Origin: DATIHT01 sp964348615 | GTDB taxonomy: Bacteria > Patescibacteriota > Microgenomatia > Curtissbacterales > GWA2-41-24 | DNA length: 16,876 nucleotides | Assembly (NCBI GenBank): GCA_964348615.1 | Contig: CAYGDE010000015.1 | Coordinates: forward strand, 1-16,876 | Reading direction: 5' to 3' | Made by a program: the position numbers and the translations under genes | Shown here: positions 5,732-13,649 of the stretch, one piece after another | Position numbering within the stretch: position 1 is the stretch's first letter | Layout: each line of letters starts with the position of its first letter | The notes under the pieces: model-generated | Databases searched by the model: none | What the model saw: only the letters and a program-made list of their open reading frames with translations | What the model was told of the DNA's origin: nothing

Positions 5732-6625
5732 TTACTTGCCAACAGACATCACATCAATTTTTATCGCTGGGGACATGGTTGATTTAATAACTGCGCTTTT
5801 AATTTTTGCCGTGCCGATAGAATTTACAAGCGCTTTAAGATTCTGGGTTAGATTTTCGTCCTTTTCGGAAAGTTTACCAATTTTTGTATGTACAATTGCT
5901 GCTGTTGGGTCGCACTTATATTCGTAAGCTCCTTCGTCGCCACCCGTTAAAATTTTTGCCGGGTCATCTGTTATGGTGCCGTTTTTCGGATTTGGCATCA
6001 TACCTTTGGGGCCAAGAACCTTTGCGACTCTTGCAAGTGCCGGCATGAATTTGGCAGAGGTTATTACAATATCAAAATCTTTTCCTGGTTTTAATTGTCC
6101 TTTTTCGATTTCTGCGATTGTTTTTTCATTTCCCCAAATTATTTGTTTACCTTCAATAGCTTGCTGTTTATCATTTAAAATTAAATACTTTTTTTCCTTA
6201 GTTTTGGTTGCAACCGCATGCGGAAGAATAACTTTGCCTCTTATTTTTTTGTCAACAACGTTTATATGCAATTCAACAGTTGAATCAAATTTTGAAAAGG
6301 AAATTTTTCTAAGGATTTCGAAAGCCTCTTTTGTTTTGTAGTTTTGTGATTTATCTACAAGCCCTACTGCTTCTTGATATTTTTTACCTCGAACGTGTTT
6401 TTTGGATGCTGCTGCTTTTTTGGGTTTTGTTATTTTGATTTTCTTTTCTGGGGCTGGAGATTCCTGCTTTTCTGTTTTTTCAGCAGACTCTGTTTCTTTT
6501 GCATTTTCTAAAATTTTCGGCTCCGTTGACTCTTCTGTTTTGGTTGCAATCTTAGGAGAGATTTTTTTCTCCGCTTTTTCTTCTTTTTGTGCAAGGTCGA
6601 TTATTTTTACTCTTGTTGTACCCAT
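5732..6625 (-). CDS. rplA: Ribosomal protein L1 with long charged N-terminal extension
   Basis: L1 binds 23S rRNA at the L1 stalk and helps release of deacylated tRNA. The canonical protein begins near residue 78 (VRGKKYQEAVGLVDKSQNY) and carries the diagnostic LGPKGMMPNPKNGT segment and the GAYEYKCD region, ending in MSVGK. The first 75 or so residues are an added Glu/Lys/Ala-rich low-complexity tail that turns basic just before the core; typical bacterial L1 is about 230 residues against 297 here. ATG at 6625 is chosen over an upstream TTG at 6634, because GAGGTGG is well placed before it and it follows the rplK stop by a single base. It is co-transcribed with rplK. Confidence 0.93.
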   Translation of the reverse strand: MGTTRVKIIDLAQKEEKAEKKISPKIATKTEESTEPKILENAKETESAEKTEKQESPAPEKKIKITKPKKAAASKKHVRGKKYQEAVGLVDKSQNYKTKEAFEILRKISFSKFDSTVELHINVVDKKIRGKVILPHAVATKTKEKKYLILNDKQQAIEGKQIIWGNEKTIAEIEKGQLKPGKDFDIVITSAKFMPALARVAKVLGPKGMMPNPKNGTITDDPAKILTGGDEGAYEYKCDPTAAIVHTKIGKLSEKDENLTQNLKALVNSIGTAKIKSAVIKSTMSPAIKIDVMSVGK

Positions 6626-6626
6626 T

Positions 6627-7052
6627 TTATTCAACCACCTCTACGCCCATACTTCGGGCCGTACCAGCAACTATTCTTGTTGCCGCATCTAGATCTTTTG
6701 TGTTTAAATCGTCCATCTTATCTTCGGCAATTTTTCTGGCCTGATCCATTTTTAACTTAGCAACCGTTTGTTTGCCTGGAGTTGCTGCCGCTTTTTGCAA
6801 TCCTAAAGTTTTTTTAATCATTTCGGCAACCGGAGGTTTTTTAACAATAAAAGAAAATGTTCTATCTTCAAACACAGTTATTACGACTGGTACCTTATTG
6901 CCTTTCATGTCCGCAGTTTTTTCGTTGAAAGCTTTGACGAAATCCATGATAGGAAGCCCATGCGGTCCAAGAGCTGTTCCCACAGGCGGTGCTGCCGTTG
7001 CCACGCCAGCTTGGATAGTCAGTTTGATAATAGTTTTAACTTTCTTGGCCAT
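6627..7052 (-). CDS. rplK: Ribosomal protein L11
   Basis: A 141-residue L11, the full normal length. It is part of the GTPase-associated centre with L10 and L7/L12. The N-terminal domain shows IKLTIQAGVATAAPPVGTALGPHGLPIMDF, matching the conserved proline-rich switch region, and the C-terminal RNA-binding domain contains the usual DLNTKDLDAATRIVAGTARSMGV. It heads the rplK-rplA unit under its own promoter at 7090-7061 and is separated by one base from rplA. The upstream neighbour is not nusG, as is usual, but a beta-lactamase-like gene. No Shine-Dalgarno is evident, and the predicted transcript start lies within one to three bases of the ATG. Confidence 0.96.
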   Translation of the reverse strand: MAKKVKTIIKLTIQAGVATAAPPVGTALGPHGLPIMDFVKAFNEKTADMKGNKVPVVITVFEDRTFSFIVKKPPVAEMIKKTLGLQKAAATPGKQTVAKLKMDQARKIAEDKMDDLNTKDLDAATRIVAGTARSMGVEVVE

Positions 7053-7060
7053 AATGGGAA

Positions 7061-7090
7061 AGTATACGTCAAAATAGATGCCAATTTCAA
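7061..7090 (-). promoter_or_regulatory. Promoter of rplK-rplA
   Basis: On the minus strand TTGAAA (7090-7085) and TATACT (7066-7061) are 18 bases apart. The -10 box ends eight bases before the rplK ATG at 7052, so the leader would be almost absent. The -35 box overlaps the last codons of the beta-lactamase-like gene. Confidence 0.65.
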
Positions 7091-7986
7091 TCTTCTAACG
7101 AGTTAAAGATTTTTAGGGACATGTTAGCTATAGTTTTAACGGCATATTCCGGTGTAGTTTCCGTTAAAAATACAAAGATATAGTCGCCCTTTTTGCCCAT
7201 AACGATTCCTGCATCATGACGAAGATTGTCGATCTCGCCAGTCTTGTGGCCGACTTTAACGTCTTTTGGCAGTTTTGCCGGTATGCGGTCGTTTATTTTC
7301 TGGTCAAACAGTAAACCCCTCATTTGTTCTGAGGCTTCTTTGGAAACAGCGGTGTTTTTGTAAATCCTTTCCAGAAGTTTCGCAATATCTGCTGCGTTTA
7401 CTTTTGGAGAATCTTTGGTGGTTAGGTTAAAACTTGCGAATCCTTCTGCTTTCATCAGCCTTTCCATATTAGTCCAGCCCAAGCTTTCGGAGAGAGCAAG
7501 GGCAGCGTCGTTGTTAGAAACTGTAATCATGGCGTCAAGTGCATCTTGGATATTCCAGCCAGATATTACCGTTTCTTTTTTTAGTTTGCCGTTTTTAATT
7601 TCTTGGAAAGTTGTCCACATTGTTGCCAATTTATAAAGGCTTGCGGATTGGAAAACCACCTGGTCGTTGTATTGGTAAGTCTTGTTATTTTTTAGGTCTT
7701 TGACAACAATTGCCCAGTGGCCATCAAGCTGAGGTATCTCATTTTTAAAAATTGATTCAACTTTTACATTGGTAGTGGTAGATGTGCCGCCAGCTGGCTC
7801 AGGACTGGGTTTATCTTGGGAGTTTATGAAGAATTGATCTGGTTGCTGTATTTGTAGTTGGGGTTTTGGTTTCGTTCCTTCGTAAAATACAAATGCGGCA
7901 AAAACAATAGAGGCAAAAAGGGCTAGTTTTAACATTTTGATCTTTTTATTTTTTCTGATTTGTTTAATATAAACAATAGGGAGCAT
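7087..7986 (-). CDS. Membrane-anchored class A beta-lactamase-like serine hydrolase
   Basis: A 299-residue protein with a basic N-terminus, one hydrophobic segment (about residues 18-35, signal or membrane anchor) and a Pro/Gln-rich linker (about 38-70), so the catalytic part should lie outside the membrane. The domain carries the serine penicillin-recognising triad: SLYK at 116-119 (nucleophile and general base), SNN at 157-159 in place of SDN, and KTG at 248-250. The omega-loop region between SNN and the helix at 198 lacks a clear counterpart of the deacylating Glu166 (ExxLN), so it may be a peptidase-like or penicillin-binding enzyme rather than a true resistance beta-lactamase. It lies between nusG and rplK, read from its own extended -10 promoter. 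Cell-wall remodelling is the most natural guess. Confidence 0.8.
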   Translation of the reverse strand: MLPIVYIKQIRKNKKIKMLKLALFASIVFAAFVFYEGTKPKPQLQIQQPDQFFINSQDKPSPEPAGGTSTTTNVKVESIFKNEIPQLDGHWAIVVKDLKNNKTYQYNDQVVFQSASLYKLATMWTTFQEIKNGKLKKETVISGWNIQDALDAMITVSNNDAALALSESLGWTNMERLMKAEGFASFNLTTKDSPKVNAADIAKLLERIYKNTAVSKEASEQMRGLLFDQKINDRIPAKLPKDVKVGHKTGEIDNLRHDAGIVMGKKGDYIFVFLTETTPEYAVKTIANMSLKIFNSLED

Positions 7987-7998
7987 TTGTCAAAAAAT

Positions 7999-8007
7999 AG
8001 TATACCA
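7999..8007 (-). promoter_or_regulatory. Extended -10 element of the serine hydrolase gene
   Basis: TGGTATACT (8007-7999, minus strand) is an extended -10 box ending 12 bases before the ATG at 7986. No good -35 box is visible, consistent with extended -10 dependence. It gives this gene a start independent of secE-nusG. Confidence 0.45.
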
Positions 8008-8034
8008 AGGAGTGTAGAATTTAACTTGAAGTAA

Positions 8035-8889
8035 TTATAGTTTTGCGACTTGCAAAAAATCCAGCTCAACCGGGGTTTCCCTACCAAAGATAGAAACCAT
8101 AACTTTTAATTTGCCTTTTTCTTCGTCCATCTCATTTATCGACCCCAAAAATTCACTAAATGGCCCATCGGTAATCCGTACTGCTTCGCCAACCGAGAAG
8201 GTTGTTTTGAATTTTGGCGCTTCCATGGCCATGAATTTTTTGATTCCTTCTACCTCATCTTCCGGAAGTGGGGTTGGTTTATTGGCATTGCCAACAAAGC
8301 TCGTGATCCCGGGGGTTGTTCTTACAGCAAGCCAAGTGTTGTCGTCCAAAACCATCCTAATCAGAAGGTACCCTGGGAAGATTTTTTCTTTAACGTTGGT
8401 TTTTTTGCCTTCTTTAATTTCTATTTTTTCTTGGGTGGGAACAAGAATGTCTAAAATTTTGTCGGAAAGTTTTTGTGATTCGACCCTTTGTTTTAGTGTT
8501 GCTGCCACTTTTTGTTCATGTCCAGAATAGGTATGAACGACATACCAGTGGGTACCTTTTGGGTCTGATGGTTTTGCAGATGGCACTGTTTCGTGTTTTT
8601 CCTCCGGTGTTTCTTCGCTCGCTTCAGATGCATTATCTGCGGAGGCTTCTTCTGTAGTTGTTGGTGTGTTTTCTTCTGATGTAGTCTCTTCGATTTTTTC
8701 TTCTACTTCGTTTGGGGCTGGAGTTTCAGTCAGGTTATCTTCTGCTTGGGGTTGGGTTGCTTCTGATGTTTCTGTTTCTTCCGCGTTGTTTTCTTCCTGC
8801 TTATCTTGTGCAGGGGTATCTGCAACCTCTGGCGCATTTGGCTGTTTGGAAACTTCTGTTATTTTGTTATTTGTGTCGTCGTCTTGCAT
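8035..8889 (-). CDS. nusG: Transcription factor NusG with acidic N-terminal extension
   Basis: NusG binds RNA polymerase and couples transcription to Rho or ribosomes. The NGN domain starts at W115 (HWYVVHTYSGHEQKVA) and includes the FPGYLLI strand at 171-177. The KOW domain follows (about 231-284) with VGEAVRITDGPFSEFLGSI and a normal C-terminus. Before it lies an unusual tail of about 110 residues made mostly of Glu, Thr, Ala, Asp and Pro, with hardly any hydrophobic residues, predicted to be disordered. Typical NusG is about 180 residues and this one is 284. The ATG at 8889 lies three bases after the secE stop, so the two genes are a classic secE-nusG pair. No internal start with a clear ribosome-binding site was found at the domain boundary. 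Confidence 0.94.
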   Translation of the reverse strand: MQDDDTNNKITEVSKQPNAPEVADTPAQDKQEENNAEETETSEATQPQAEDNLTETPAPNEVEEKIEETTSEENTPTTTEEASADNASEASEETPEEKHETVPSAKPSDPKGTHWYVVHTYSGHEQKVAATLKQRVESQKLSDKILDILVPTQEKIEIKEGKKTNVKEKIFPGYLLIRMVLDDNTWLAVRTTPGITSFVGNANKPTPLPEDEVEGIKKFMAMEAPKFKTTFSVGEAVRITDGPFSEFLGSINEMDEEKGKLKVMVSIFGRETPVELDFLQVAKL

Positions 8890-8892
8890 AGT

Positions 8893-9078
8893 TTACCTAA
8901 AAAGCATTTCTGCAAATTTTGCAAATAAAGAATCTAGACCGGCAATATAGGCACCTACTAGTATCGAGATACATAGTACAATTACGGTAAGCCTTACGGT
9001 TTGAACCCTTGTTGGCCAAATAACCTTGTCCAACTCACTTTTTGACTGCTTTACGTATGTTATTGGGTTTAAAGCCAC
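8893..9078 (-). CDS. secE: Protein translocase subunit SecE
   Basis: A 61-residue single-span SecE, the stabilising subunit of the SecYEG channel. The conserved amphipathic start (ITYVKQSKSELDKVIWPTRVQTV) leads into one membrane helix (about residues 29-46, LTVIVLCISILVGAYIAG). The GTG at 9078 is preferred, giving the N-terminus ALNPITYVK and lying about nine bases after AAGGGGG. A TTG at 9102 would add eight residues that cover that ribosome-binding site. It is followed by nusG after three bases. Confidence 0.92.
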   Translation of the reverse strand: MALNPITYVKQSKSELDKVIWPTRVQTVRLTVIVLCISILVGAYIAGLDSLFAKFAEMLFR

Positions 9079-9115
9079 AAAAATTATCCCCCTTATTGTC
9101 AAGGTTAGTGTGTAA

Positions 9116-9144
9116 ATCCTACCATTTTATTTAAAATCGTGCAA
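9116..9144 (-). promoter_or_regulatory. Promoter of secE-nusG
   Basis: On the minus strand TTGCAC (9144-9139) and TAGGAT (9121-9116) are exactly 17 bases apart, with TG in the extended -10 position. Transcription should begin near 9109, giving a leader of about 30 bases with a G-rich ribosome-binding site. It is divergent from the galU promoter. Confidence 0.6.
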
Positions 9145-9169
9145 TATTTGCCCCTTTTCTGGTTCAGCA

Positions 9170-9199
9170 TTGCTTACTAAAGTTTTTCGGTGTTAAAAT
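9170..9199 (+). promoter_or_regulatory. Promoter of galU, leaderless geometry
   Basis: TTGCTT (9170-9175), 18-base spacer, TAAAAT (9194-9199), then seven bases to the ATG at 9207. No Shine-Dalgarno sequence is present, and the expected transcription start coincides with the start codon. Confidence 0.6.
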
Positions 9200-9206
9200 T
9201 TACTTT

Positions 9207-10076
9207 ATGCATAAGGTTCGTAAAGCAGTAATACCTGCAGCTGGTTTTGGAACAAGATTTTTGCCAGAGACAAAGGCGATGCCAAAAGAAATGCTGCCGA
9301 TTGTCGATAAGCCAATTATTCAATATGTTGTTGAACAAGCAGTGGCCGCTGGCATTGAGGAAATCATTTTAGTTACCGGTTGGCACAAGCGGGCAATAGA
9401 AGACCATTTCGACAGGCATTTCGAGTTGGAAGCCAGGTTAGAAAAAGATAATAAGGTAGAACTTTTGGCGCAAGTTAAACAAATTTCCGAACTTGCCAAT
9501 TTTGTATATGTTAGACAAAAAGAAGCCCTTGGTAATGGTCATGCGGTTTTGACTGCCAAAGAGATAGTGGGAGACGAACCGTTTTTGGTAATGTGGGGGG
9601 ACGAATTTTTTCAAGCGGAACCGAATGCTCCGACACAGCTAATTGCCGCTTACGAAAAGTTTAATGCTCCGGTGATTGCCGGCGTTCGGATTCCTCAGGC
9701 CGATTTGCACAAATACGGGATTGCCGATATCGAACCAGTGGAAGATAACATTTTTAAAATTAAAAAGATTGTCGAAAAGCCAGAAAGTTCTTTTGCGCCT
9801 TCAGATTTGGCAACCCATGGAAGTTATCTGTTTACACCGGATATTTTTGAAATTTTGGAAAACCTTGCCCCTTCCCAAAGCGGTGAAATATGGCTTGCAG
9901 ATGCTATTGACGAACTTATTAAAAAACGTGATGTTTATGCAGTTGAATTGAAAGACGCAAAATACTATGACTGTGGTAATAAGTTGGAATACCTAAAAAC
10001 AGTTGTTGATATGGGTCTTGCGCATCCGGAAATTAAGGACGACTTCGCCGCCTTTTTAAAAAATCTTAAAATATAA
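9207..10076 (+). CDS. galU: UTP-glucose-1-phosphate uridylyltransferase
   Basis: A 289-residue GalU, making UDP-glucose from UTP and glucose-1-phosphate. The nucleotide-binding signature AVIPAAGFGTRFLPETKAMPKEMLPIVDKP occupies residues 7-36, and KEALGNGHAV, WGDEFF and VEKP follow at expected positions. Length matches the family. Its product feeds glycan and cell-surface polymer synthesis and connects to the mutase and GalT-like enzyme at 382-2696, which lie in the same window but not the same operon. The gene is read divergently from secE-nusG. No leader or Shine-Dalgarno is seen. Confidence 0.96.
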   Translation: MHKVRKAVIPAAGFGTRFLPETKAMPKEMLPIVDKPIIQYVVEQAVAAGIEEIILVTGWHKRAIEDHFDRHFELEARLEKDNKVELLAQVKQISELANFVYVRQKEALGNGHAVLTAKEIVGDEPFLVMWGDEFFQAEPNAPTQLIAAYEKFNAPVIAGVRIPQADLHKYGIADIEPVEDNIFKIKKIVEKPESSFAPSDLATHGSYLFTPDIFEILENLAPSQSGEIWLADAIDELIKKRDVYAVELKDAKYYDCGNKLEYLKTVVDMGLAHPEIKDDFAAFLKNLKI

Positions 10077-10103
10077 CCCAAAAGCTGATATTATGGTGGA
10101 AGA

Positions 10104-13100
10104 ATGGCAGATAGCATGCTAACTGAGATTATGCCTATTAGTACAGAAGCTGGTTCTAAAATGGGTGTGGAGTCGCCAAAAATTTTCGAGTCGAAAACAG
10201 ACAATTTCCTTAGATTGGTTAAGCGCTTAGAAGATATAGAAGCGGCGATGACTATTCCAAAAGAACCTGTAAGTCTCGAAGACTTCGAAAAAGCTGCACA
10301 GGTTTTTCAAAGAGATTGGACTGATTTTGTCGGTAATGACGGTAATTTGAATGTTGCCGCAATAGAAGAATTTTCTGCCCAGATTAGTAGGCAGAAATAC
10401 GATCAGGTAAATACTTATGTTCGCAAGCAGCAGGAGGTTGTGCCCGAACAACTCGCAGTTGACATTAATGATCTTTCTACTTTGGTTAAGATGGAAAAGT
10501 TTATTGATCACTTTTCGGACGATCAAATGGATAAAGCTGAAAGATCTGATTTGATGAGACACTTTCGAGATGGAATAGAAAAGTCAGAGCTATTATGTTT
10601 GCAGCAAATGTCTATTTTGGCCGTGGATTATTACAGCAAAGATGTACTTGTCAGAACTCAAATACCCGGAGCAAACGATGAAAGGGGCAGCGATGAAAGG
10701 AGTATGTTTTACGCACTCAGGAGACTTGCTCTTGCTTCGCCAGAACCCACAATTGAAGAGGATTATAGAACGTTACTGAGAAACATTTCCGGCCGGGCAC
10801 ATGGATATATTTATGATTCGGATAGAATAGGTGAATCCGACAGAATAGGTGCCGCTTTGGCATTTAATAAAAATTTCAATAAGGTTGAATGGGATGAATT
10901 AAAAGTTTCCTTGCAACAAACGAGGCATATTTATGAACTTATCGAAGATCCTTTAATGAGTGTTTTGTTTCGCGGTGGGGTTGAAAGTTGGGATGGAACA
11001 TCCGCAGCTAGTTGTTTTGGTTCGCTCAAAGATCCAAGGGCGATACCAAAGCTTGTAGAGCATTTAAGAATTTATGGTGCAGGACATACGACCGCTGTTG
11101 TTTCATATGTAATTGATGAAGCTTTAAAACATCCCGTTTCAAAAGAAGATTTGGATAACGTTATAAATTCAATGAGTGAGATTAATAAAGATGTGGTTTT
11201 AAAGTGGTATATGAATCCAGATTCTCTTTTTCAAAAATTAAGCGGTTATGGTAAGGCTGAAGCTGTTAAAAATGCACAGCAATTATTTCTTAACGAAGCT
11301 TTGTGTATGGTTGCACAACAGGTTGCGAAAGACAAAGGAATTCAAATAGATGAGGGCAGTATGGTGCGGTTTTTTACCGGAAGTGATTATAGCACGGAAA
11401 TCATAGAGGATTTACTTTTGGAAAATATTAAACAAGTGGCCGACATTATTTCAAAAGGGATGCTTGCTAATCTTAGGGAAACACAACCTAAACTATTCCA
11501 CAATTTAGTAAATCCAAAAGATGGAGATTTTTTCTATTTCCCAAAAGCAATTGCCCAAAATGGCTTGAAAGTTTCCCAAGAGGCTCTTTCTAGGCTGGAG
11601 TCTTTGTACCAGTCAAGAGAATTGCAAACAGGCATTATGGACAGAAATAATTTTGCTGAAGGACTACTTTTTCTTTCGGGGCGAAAAGATGGTCGGCAAA
11701 TGCTGGAAGATTTACTTTCAAAAACTACTGGTGCCAGGGCAGACAGTAGAAGACTACGAGAGATATTTAGCTTAATGAAGAATATGGAAAACTTTGGGGG
11801 TTTTGAATTTCCGAATAAAGATAATTTGCAAGAAATTATTGCAGATTTAAGAGAACAATTGGTTGTTAAAGCTGCGGATGCAATGGGATTAGGGCAGGAA
11901 GATTTGTTTTATTTGAGAGAGGGCCTGGAAAAATTTTCTCAAAGTGGCCTTTTTGAAATAATTCCAACTCTGCTTCGTACTTACGGGGGCCGGACAGATG
12001 TTAAAAGAGTTATAACAGAGATTGGTCAACACATTGTTCGCGACGATTTTCAGAGTTGGCGCAATAGCACAGAAACTTCCCTTTCCCAGCTTTCAGTTTT
12101 AGGGGAAGATGCCCAAGTAAAGTGGGTATCACCTTCTGAAGATGTGAGGATAAATATTGATGTTCAAAGTGATAAAGAAAGAAGAGTTGCAGCTGTGGAA
12201 ACTGTAAAAAAGATTGCGGGTGAAGCGAAGGCGCACATTTTAGATGTTTATAAAATGGAATTTTCTCAAGATAGGTTGCGAGTCTTGGCAGAAGTTCAAA
12301 AGGGTCTGCTGAGGGATTTAAAATCTGAAAGTTTTTCGCAAGAAGAAAAAAGAGAATTGGGCATTAGGAAAAGAACAGTAGATGCTGAAGTAAGAATTTT
12401 GGAGGGGCTTTTGGGCATTGAAGAGTTGGACCCGGTAAATTTCGACATTAAAAAGATACCCGAGATGATTTCTAGAATAAAAAGCGCCATGCAGACACTA
12501 AAAGGTTTGGAACAGCCTATTTCCGATTTGGACCAAGTAGAGCTTGTTTTAACAGCAGAGAAAGATTTGGTGACAGTTTCTACAATTAGGGCTTATGATT
12601 CAGACGATCCAATGATACTTTTGAATATTGGTATGGAGCCTAGGGAAACATGCCAGAGCTGGCGGCAAGGTTCATTCAACTACTGTCTCCCAGCATATGT
12701 TGCAGATGCCAATAAACGGGTTATTAATGTTGAAAATGAAAGGGGCGAAGTGTTGGCACGGTCGGTAATAAAACTTACGAATATTATGACAGAAGAGGGG
12801 CAAAAACCGGCTATTTTAATGGAACCGATATATTCAAATTCGGAACTTGGGCAAATTTATCAGGCTATCGTTAGGTCTGCAGTTTTGAAAGCAAAGTCTG
12901 TTGGTGCTGTTTTGGTAATGACAAAAGACGTTGAGGTTGCAACAGGTGCAGACAATACACGCATGATTCCTGTTATGGAAACAGAGGCAAAAAAGCAGGG
13001 TATGAATTTCGAAGAGTCGCAAGTTGAGTTGTTTTTACCCCAAAGCTACAATTCTTACGAGTATAGTGATAGTTTAGGTGGCATGCAGCAATGGTTCGAA

Positions 13101-13136
13101 AGATACGAAACCATACCAGCCGTCGTTGCAAAATAA
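10104..13136 (+). CDS. Large 1010-residue protein of unknown function
   Basis: I do not recognise a family for the whole protein. No signal peptide or membrane segment is visible, so it is probably cytoplasmic. Most of it is predicted helical. Around residues 300-350 a stretch (CFGSLKDPRAIPKLVEHLRIYG) resembles a HEAT-like repeat unit, and the middle (about 380-720) is helix-rich. The final 180 residues are different: a segment with two cysteines (Cys850 in ETCQSW and Cys861 in FNYCLPAYVADANKRV), then strand-rich text (GEVLARSVIKL, AILMEPIY), a helix and another strand, an order faintly like an acetyltransferase fold. The acidic Asp-Arg-Ile-Gly text near 240-249 is a short internal repeat. 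It lies 27 bases after galU; TATTAT or TATGGT before the ATG may be a -10 box, but no good -35 is seen. Function is unknown. Confidence 0.85.
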   Translation: MADSMLTEIMPISTEAGSKMGVESPKIFESKTDNFLRLVKRLEDIEAAMTIPKEPVSLEDFEKAAQVFQRDWTDFVGNDGNLNVAAIEEFSAQISRQKYDQVNTYVRKQQEVVPEQLAVDINDLSTLVKMEKFIDHFSDDQMDKAERSDLMRHFRDGIEKSELLCLQQMSILAVDYYSKDVLVRTQIPGANDERGSDERSMFYALRRLALASPEPTIEEDYRTLLRNISGRAHGYIYDSDRIGESDRIGAALAFNKNFNKVEWDELKVSLQQTRHIYELIEDPLMSVLFRGGVESWDGTSAASCFGSLKDPRAIPKLVEHLRIYGAGHTTAVVSYVIDEALKHPVSKEDLDNVINSMSEINKDVVLKWYMNPDSLFQKLSGYGKAEAVKNAQQLFLNEALCMVAQQVAKDKGIQIDEGSMVRFFTGSDYSTEIIEDLLLENIKQVADIISKGMLANLRETQPKLFHNLVNPKDGDFFYFPKAIAQNGLKVSQEALSRLESLYQSRELQTGIMDRNNFAEGLLFLSGRKDGRQMLEDLLSKTTGARADSRRLREIFSLMKNMENFGGFEFPNKDNLQEIIADLREQLVVKAADAMGLGQEDLFYLREGLEKFSQSGLFEIIPTLLRTYGGRTDVKRVITEIGQHIVRDDFQSWRNSTETSLSQLSVLGEDAQVKWVSPSEDVRINIDVQSDKERRVAAVETVKKIAGEAKAHILDVYKMEFSQDRLRVLAEVQKGLLRDLKSESFSQEEKRELGIRKRTVDAEVRILEGLLGIEELDPVNFDIKKIPEMISRIKSAMQTLKGLEQPISDLDQVELVLTAEKDLVTVSTIRAYDSDDPMILLNIGMEPRETCQSWRQGSFNYCLPAYVADANKRVINVENERGEVLARSVIKLTNIMTEEGQKPAILMEPIYSNSELGQIYQAIVRSAVLKAKSVGAVLVMTKDVEVATGADNTRMIPVMETEAKKQGMNFEESQVELFLPQSYNSYEYSDSLGGMQQWFERYETIPAVVAK

Positions 13137-13154
13137 TCTTCTACTCTTTAGAAT
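13126..13154 (+). promoter_or_regulatory. Promoter of the ASCH-like gene, leaderless geometry
   Basis: TTGCAA (13126-13131) and TAGAAT (13149-13154) are 17 bases apart, the -35 lying in the last codons of the preceding gene. Six bases separate the -10 box from the ATG at 13161, so the transcript should start on the start codon. Confidence 0.6.
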
Positions 13155-13160
13155 CGTGCC

Positions 13161-13550
13161 ATGGCGAAACATTTGGCTGTTTTAGACAAAGATGCCGCAC
13201 TGCTGATTTTTAATGGCAAAAAGAAAATAGAAGGTAGGTTTTCCAAGATTAAAATCCCTCCTTATTTAAAAGTGGCAGCAGGGGATTTGGTGCTTATTAA
13301 AATTCCAGGTGAGGAGATTGTAGGGCAGTTTAGCGTGGACAGAGTTTTTTATTTTGACCATCCAAACTATGAAGAAGTTGAGGAAATTAAGAAAAAATAC
13401 GGGAAAAGCCTTGTTTTGCCCCAAAGTTTTTGGCTTTCTCACGAAAAGATAAACTATATCACCTTAATGTTTATAAAAAGCGTCTCCAAATTTATAATTG
13501 CTCCTCAAATCCCTAAACGCGACCTGCGTCCGTGGGTGGTTTTGGAATAG
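13161..13550 (+). CDS. ASCH/PUA-like small RNA-binding protein
   Basis: A 129-residue protein with an ASCH-type opening: 'LLIFNGKKKIEGRFSKIKIPPY' at about residues 14-35 matches the G-x-K-x-x-E-x-R ASCH signature, followed by strands (VAAGDLVLIKIPGEEIVGQFSVDRVFYF) as in PUA-like beta barrels. ASCH proteins bind RNA or modified nucleosides, and some act on nucleic acid bases. No catalytic assignment can be made here. The C-terminus (IAPQIPKRDLRPWVVLE) looks like a family tail. It has its own promoter and no Shine-Dalgarno. Neighbouring genes do not suggest a specific partner. Confidence 0.7.
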   Translation: MAKHLAVLDKDAALLIFNGKKKIEGRFSKIKIPPYLKVAAGDLVLIKIPGEEIVGQFSVDRVFYFDHPNYEEVEEIKKKYGKSLVLPQSFWLSHEKINYITLMFIKSVSKFIIAPQIPKRDLRPWVVLE

Positions 13551-13563
13551 GGTGGAAACTATG

Positions 13564-13601
13564 TTTACACTGGTATAAACTGGATATAGAGAGCGTATAG
13601 T
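13564..13601 (+). promoter_or_regulatory. Candidate promoter region of the 87-residue gene, with direct repeats
   Basis: TTTACA at 13564-13569 lies upstream of two possible -10 boxes, TATAGA (13585-13590) and TATAGT (13596-13601), neither at ideal spacing. The stretch contains a near direct repeat, ACTGGTATAA then ACTGGATATA (13569-13589), which could be an activator or repressor site. Which -10 is used is uncertain. Confidence 0.3.
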
Positions 13602-13649
13602 GATAGAAAAGAGAAAACGTCACAAAAACGCTAATTAAGGAGGTGACTT

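Noticed and set aside
9079..9102. TTG start at 9102 for SecE
   Set aside because: It would place the G-rich ribosome-binding site within the coding region; the GTG at 9078 gives a typical SecE length.
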